Origin: Parapedobacter defluvii
Lineage (GTDB): Bacteria; Bacteroidota; Bacteroidia; Sphingobacteriales; Sphingobacteriaceae
Direction: 5' to 3'
DNA: 64,000 bases
Assembly (NCBI RefSeq): GCF_014642075.1
Contig: NZ_BMIK01000014.1
Location: 1-64,000, forward strand
Shown: positions 63,301 through 64,000 of the stretch, one piece after another
Layout: each line of letters starts with the position of its first letter
How positions within the stretch are numbered: the first letter of the stretch is position 1
The notes under the pieces: generated by a model
What the model was told of the DNA's origin: nothing
The model's database searches: none
What the model saw: only the letters and a program-made list of their open reading frames with translations
Position numbers and translations under genes: made by a program

Positions 63301-64000
63301 CGCTGAATTACCGCTGATGGTCACATTGGTGAAGTTGGAAGTGCCTGCATTAAATACTCCGCCACCCTGGTTTGCTGCAGTATTACCACTGACGACCACA
63401 TTGGCAAAGGTCGACGTACCTGAATTATAGATGCCGCCCCCCTGATTTGTAGCTGAATTACCGCTGACGATAACATTCGTAAATACAGCGCTCGGACTTA
63501 TGTTAGCTATTCCACCACCAATCCCCGACACATTGCCTGTGAAGGATACATCGGTAAAGACCGCGGCAACGTTGCCCGAATTATACAGCCCTCCACCTGA
63601 CGTGACTGAGGAATTACCGCTGATAACCACATTCGTAAAAACCGGCTTTTGCGTGGCATTGCTAACGGCTATTCCACCGGCTTGGCCCGTGGTTGCCGTG
63701 TTGTCACGGATCGTCACATTGTTAAATTCCGCATTGGCATCGCCGAGCATAACTCCTCCGGCGTAAGCCGATGAATTATCACTGATTACCACATCTGTCA
63801 ACTTTGGCGTACCATTCTGGACATATAGTCCCCCACCTGAGTTAACAGCTGTGTTGTTACGGATAGTGACATCTGTCAATGTTGGACGCGAATTGTCCTG
63901 ACTATTCATTCCACCCCCATTATTTGCCGCCCAGTTGTTCTCGATGACGACGTGTGTCAACACAGGATGGGAACCGTAACTATAAATGCCTCCCCCCTCA
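57331..64000 (-). CDS. Giant adhesin C with beta-helices, seven-repeat propeller, MBG and T9SS type B C-terminal domain (partial, N-terminus outside window)
   Basis: The frame is open through 64000; the first in-frame start-like codon (GTG 63963) is internal, so at least 2223 codons are present and the signal peptide is outside. From the N-terminal side: parallel beta-helix with NNGGG rungs (64000-~63000), Ig-like FDDPDGDEDKSTFKWYRSDD domain, seven ~45-residue S-x-DGxxW repeats (~62510-61670), a second Ig-like domain, a second beta-helix (~61300-60200), a big Ig-like pair, two 71-residue repeats (59578-59165), fibronectin III (~59130-58860), an MBG domain (~58110-57880) and the gliding-motility C-terminal domain (VSPNGDGVNEFLMVEGI ... 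GYFVLRY). Followed by PorP/SprF C. Confidence 0.9.
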   Translation of the reverse strand, partial: EGGGIYSYGSHPVLTHVVIENNWAANNGGGMNSQDNSRPTLTDVTIRNNTAVNSGGGLYVQNGTPKLTDVVISDNSSAYAGGVMLGDANAEFNNVTIRDNTATTGQAGGIAVSNATQKPVFTNVVISGNSSVTSGGGLYNSGNVAAVFTDVSFTGNVSGIGGGIANISPSAVFTNVIVSGNSATNQGGGIYNSGTSTFANVVVSGNTAANQGGGVFNAGTSNFTNVTISGNSAGANGGGIYSHNAYFKLANSIVWNNRAGGGTETASASIYNYTNSYPYNPSISYSAVANSFDDSDNWVGTIGVNDGNNMDADPLFEEDVDLTDLPTIHGNLRLTETSKAVNAGSNVAYTTAGGKLADDLDLDGNTRVYNHSLGGIIDLGAYESEFGVINRAPEAIDVSFTGTLNVRLMLTGSYTFDDPDGDEDKSTFKWYRSDDAAGTNKTAIDGAIAKTYALQAEDKGKYISFEVTPNDGSVDGPSVESDIQGPIGEAGPIPGSEWALRTPAPEGLWNSVAYGNGLFVAASYGGTNRIMTSPDGVNWTAQVVPENNAWQDITFADGKFVAVAQDGTNRVMTSTDGIHWEAHAAAEDRSWRSVTYGNGKFVAVAFEGGEGNHVMISENGTDWTSVLGHKGYWLSVTYGAGQFVALSTFGSNYIMTSADGENWTVQNPGAMGQWAAVTYGADRFVAVSSDGNVMISTDGVNWSGQTAHAGIWMDITYGDGQFVAVSRGGDNQVMTSPDGTDWTVQTPAVTSIWAGITNSNGLFVAVSRSAPSVMTSGTPPTVPNTPPVISDLTVDGLLEVGDRLSANYTYSDADEDPEASIFAWYRYDAAAGDVGKTRIEGATSATYVLSTTDLNKWISVEVLPSDGEDEGTAVESPRVGPVVTGSNIRFVKAQNSGGIPTGTGLDWGTACSDLQAMIDVLAAKGGGEVWVAAGTYFAPDTSFRMKNGVAIYGGFSGNEASLDERDWAANTTILSGSGSRRVMDNTYTAENPLTATAILDGFTLTNGVTSMAFGSGIANSYASPMLRNLIISKNEGAYKGGGIANVHASSPTLINVVLQNNRAGSYGGGLSSDVDSHPLLINVIIKGNFSDGGGGGLTATDNASITLINTVITGNVARGGGAIYVHNSELNIINTTISGNVAGDAGIVVSGTSTATLQNNLVWGNGPTDYKGEISASSGKNLIGGLEGHNLLNGEVYAGTPADLFVDYQPAMADIPTVAGNYHLVGCSPAINGGDNARYPGGLDSLTTHSDVAGNPRLAWDTVDMGAFEYGEVPTPRLVVPADSMYKIGDELIFTINFHQPMVASDVLALPLTVGGQSRTASVVGTSDNGHEISFGYTVAEGDEDADGIDLGVDADLSYCPVSTVGIHIDGVRPKLEIVSIASDNAMSSVAKIGNKIVLTFTASKPLAEPVVKIAGNPAVVNALGADGLQWQAEYELTEGDEAGTIDFMVNGLVDFVGNTGSNVVMTTDESSVTFYKVPPVVTGVSDGEVYNQAVTPAFNEGTATLNGQPFTSGTVVTEDGEYTLVVTDEAGNETVVRFTIDRLAPDTTPPVVTGVSDGEVYNQAVTPAFNEGTATLNGQPFTSGTAVTEEGEYTLVVTDEAGNETVVKFKISVYPEEPVKVPGVPTGLSAIAGDRQVKLRWQSPQGSVQPIVNYVIQYSYDDGQTWTTAEHAPLVDTQAVVIGLDNNRSYRFRIAAENVAGMGAFSAELAGIIPTKPVPNADGEFPEPEPGETVVITEGGVEAITLEVIEGEYLRLHGEGYAIELASLGMDGERIPISAIDAVIRLIRGVDAAVYVSGSGFEPGTVVTVYLFSVPELVGHIPVGTDGRFAGTLTVPMHLEPGRHTLQANGIVAGGKGERSVSVGLLLVDNKPQRINFGMLADRTYGDKPVTLDATASSGLPVRYVITDMKGDLTDIAEIESDNRLRIHGAGDIQVIATQSGDLEYAAAVPVIRVLRIAKTPLTVGIPDATRAYGESNPAFVISYNGFVNGDNPSSLETQPQASTEATEGSVPGSYAIAVSGGKAANYAFTYQEATLTVTKAQQAITFSTPSEVNRNVGSIQLAVSAGSGLPVMLSLDDDQVATLSDYTLHIHRLGTVNITATQVGDGNYEAADPVTVTLRVVDPSADFAVRVHPAVSPNGDGVNEFLMVEGIRDYRENRVTVINRNGTVLWEASGYDNDRIAFRGISTGQEQLPAGTYFYIVEVKVNGMWEHKKGYFVLRY
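59165..59578 (-). repeat. Two near-identical 213-bp units in adhesin C
   Basis: Units start with VVTGVSDGEVYNQAVTPAFN and run to VTDEAGNETVV; landmark CTGGTTGTAT occurs at 59308 and 59521, 213 bp apart. DNA is almost identical over most of the length. Confidence 0.85.
61670..62510 (-). repeat. Seven propeller-like repeats in adhesin C
   Basis: Seven repeats of W-x-x-[IV]-[TA]-[YF]...[FV]VA[VL]-S... M-[TI]-S-x-[DE]-G-x-x-W. Seven is the usual blade number of a closed beta-propeller. The last repeat ends in SVMTSG, slightly shortened. Confidence 0.75.

Overview
The window comes from a Bacteroidota chromosome, most likely a Sphingobacteriaceae-type soil or rhizosphere bacterium. The evidence is a SusC/SusD pair under ECF sigma/FecR control, giant surface proteins with the type IX secretion (T9SS) type B / gliding-motility C-terminal domain, each followed by a PorP/SprF-family protein, Bacteroidota-only proteins (DUF3078, DUF5606), and recurrent TAnnTTTG (-7) promoter boxes with almost no Shine-Dalgarno sequences. 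Base composition looks even throughout; I see no tRNA, rRNA, CRISPR array, transposase or prophage.

Layout. 1-6071 (-): N-terminal 2023 codons of a giant secreted protein built of four A+B tandem units, one invasin-like Ig domain and DUF11-type domains, cut by the left edge. A 650-bp divergent spacer separates it from an 833-residue P-loop ATPase/regulator (6722-9223). 9234-18601: conserved housekeeping block with an Mpo1-like membrane protein, ribonuclease Y, a candidate 6S RNA, zapA, a ZapB-like coiled coil, pheT, radC, a cyclophilin and DUF5606 protein, a 41-residue membrane protein, rlmH, a DUF3078 protein and an FtsB/DivIC-like septum protein. 18727-29105 (-): a compact polysaccharide utilisation locus, read in the order ECF sigma, FecR anti-sigma, SusC, SusD, SusE-like lipoprotein, GH140/apiosidase-like hydrolase. 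29259-50436 (-): two adhesin plus PorP/SprF pairs around a propeller-type sensor kinase and its NarL-type response regulator. 50544-54589 (-): an unusual operon of three phage-tail-collar (MdpB-like) proteins, a formyltransferase and a periplasmic-binding-protein fold lacking a signal peptide. It is divergent from a membrane-bound 7TM-LuxR regulator (54932-56362); two near-identical 17-bp palindromes lie between them. 56382-64000 (-): a third PorP/SprF and a third giant adhesin, cut by the right edge.

How it fits together. The three complete or nearly complete adhesins end in almost the same type B sorting domain and each sits directly upstream of a paralogous PorP/SprF protein, so each pair looks like a secretion-plus-anchoring module. 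The sensor kinase/regulator pair between two of them may control them. The best candidate for an undescribed system is the tail-collar / formyltransferase / cytosolic binding-protein operon with its own membrane-tethered LuxR regulator: the twin palindromes fall at about -41.5 and -71.5 from the two candidate promoters, as expected for activator sites.
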